DNA of 6,158 nucleotides from the NCBI GenBank assembly GCA_020433785.1, contig JAGRCC010000872.1, positions 1-6,158 on the forward strand. Reading direction: 5' to 3'. The position numbers and the translations under genes are program-made. Position 1 is the stretch's first letter. Each line of letters begins with the position of its first letter. The notes under the pieces are model-generated. The model was not told the origin of the DNA, searched no databases, and saw only the letters and a program-made list of their open reading frames with translations. Of the stretch, positions 5,398 to 6,158 are shown in pieces. Source of the DNA: Anaerolineae bacterium (GTDB lineage: Bacteria > Chloroflexota > Anaerolineae > 4572-78 > J111).

Positions 5398-5425
5398 ATT
5401 CCCCTTACTTCTTACTCCCTACTCC
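5398..5425 (-). repeat. Degenerate 7-bp tandem repeat across the GNAT stop codon
   Basis: On the minus strand, GGAGTAG, GGAGTAA, GAAGTAA and GGGGAAT follow each other without gaps. The first copy contains the TAG stop of the acetyltransferase gene. The fourth copy is poor. No function is evident; it may have arisen by slippage. Confidence 0.5.
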
Positions 5426-6158
5426 GGCTTTAACCGGTAGTGCCGATGCCGCTTATACCACCTCACCCCGATATTTTTCATATCAGACACACTGTTGATA
5501 TTGGCCTCGTTGATCTGCACCATATCCACGTACTTAAAGCCAAACTGACACAGCGACTTTTCGATCTCCGTATAAAGGAGCGTGTTAGCCCCGACGCCCC
5601 GATGCTCCGGCAGTAAGCCCACGGCGCTGACATTGACCCACTCCGTTTGGCCACGCTCGCGCAGCAGATGATACCAGCCCCACGGCCACAAGCGGCCTTT
5701 GGCTTTTTGCAGCCCCGCCGAAAGATCGTGATAGGCAAACAAAAACCCGACAATTTTCTCGCCTTGCATCACCAATTTTATCAGCCGGGGGTCGGCAATG
5801 GTCAGCAAGCTGTCGATAATCAGCTTCGTCTCCGCCGGGGAGGGCGGGTAGTAGCTGTGAAGCTGGCTAAACGCCTGGTGATGAACCTCGACGATTTGGG
5901 GTATCCATTGCCGCAGCTCCGCTTTTGAGCCGAAGGTTTTGACCCAAAACTTCCGGCGTTTTCTGACTGCATCGGCAATCAGATGAAAGCGTTCAGACAG
6001 CAGCGGGTGTAAGGTCCGGTAGCCGGATAAGTAGTCGGTGTCTTTTTCAAAGCCGGCGTCTTTGATGAAGGTATCATAGTAAGGGTAGTTGTAGGTGATC
6101 GCCAGCGCGGGCCGGTGCTCAAAGCCTTCGACCAGCACGCTGCCATCCACCCCAATCA
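5419..6158 (-). CDS. GNAT-family N-acetyltransferase-like protein, N-terminus outside window
   Basis: The frame runs open into the window edge; the GTG at 6150 is internal (codons for Ile-Gly precede it), so the true start is missing. Counting from that GTG, residues 1-40 contain LVEGFEHRP, YNYPYYDTF and GFEKDTDY, a pattern seen in a subgroup of GNAT proteins of about 370-400 residues, so roughly a third is probably absent. The C-terminal GNAT fold shows motif A, VGLLPEHRGVGANTLLYTEI at 177-196, with the acetyl-CoA pyrophosphate loop R184-G185-V186-G187-A188. A motif-B-like helix with N216, N219 and the stretch SDMKNIGVRWYKRHRHY follows. The family transfers acyl groups from acyl-CoA, but the substrate of this subgroup is not evident from sequence. 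It ends in TAG at 5421-5419 and converges on the dioxygenase gene; no shared pathway is visible. Confidence 0.75.
   Translation of the reverse strand, partial: IGVDGSVLVEGFEHRPALAITYNYPYYDTFIKDAGFEKDTDYLSGYRTLHPLLSERFHLIADAVRKRRKFWVKTFGSKAELRQWIPQIVEVHHQAFSQLHSYYPPSPAETKLIIDSLLTIADPRLIKLVMQGEKIVGFLFAYHDLSAGLQKAKGRLWPWGWYHLLRERGQTEWVNVSAVGLLPEHRGVGANTLLYTEIEKSLCQFGFKYVDMVQINEANINSVSDMKNIGVRWYKRHRHYRLKPE

Overview
The window reads as bacterial chromosome with mixed GC: coding DNA is near balanced to GC-rich, and the intergenic DNA is AT-rich. Shine-Dalgarno-type ribosome sites (AAAGG, AGGAGAGG, AGAGG) and ATG starts are visible. Genes end in TGA, TAG and TAA, so TGA is a normal stop here. The gene mix (M6-type secreted metalloprotease, sirtuin, MsrA, single-domain protoglobin, PhyH-type dioxygenase, GNAT) and the short palindromic and pyrimidine-rich repeats between genes would fit an environmental bacterium such as a Chloroflexota member. 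That taxonomic guess is inference and weak.

Layout: 1-1484 (+) is the C-terminal part of an M6-like metalloprotease, followed by a terminator-like hairpin. 1780-2577 (+) is a complete zinc-ribbon sirtuin. 2603-3298 (-) is a methionine sulfoxide reductase A, converging on the sirtuin with a 25-bp gap. 3427-4005 (-) is a single-domain protoglobin, upstream of msrA on the same strand. 4006-4375 is an unusually structured divergent intergenic region. 4376-5299 (+) is a PhyH-family Fe(II)/2-oxoglutarate dioxygenase. 5300-5418 holds palindromic repeats between convergent genes. 5419-6158 (-) is a GNAT acetyltransferase cut by the window edge.

The main discovery is that msrA appears to be a selenoprotein gene. 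Translation from a well-placed ATG at 3298 gives an MsrA N-terminus in which the catalytic Cys of the GCFWG motif is an in-frame TGA (3200-3202). A SECIS-like hairpin follows immediately, its apical-loop G 21 nt after the TGA. The rest of the protein contains no cysteine. A standard gene caller would start at the GTG at 3160 and delete the active site.

The second discovery is a 99-bp stretch (4222-4320) upstream of the dioxygenase gene, written in strict 11-bp register. It includes six consecutive YTT(N)AA-type units resembling the cyanobacterial Pho box, and the last unit sits at the -35 position of a promoter candidate. This predicts control by an OmpR/PhoB-family response regulator, perhaps phosphate starvation. 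On the opposite strand, a canonical intrinsic terminator lies only 32 bp before the globin start codon, suggesting leader attenuation or a small RNA. Functionally, the globin (haem gas binding) and selenium-dependent MsrA (repair of oxidised methionine) may form a small oxidative or nitrosative stress unit; this is inference from adjacency.
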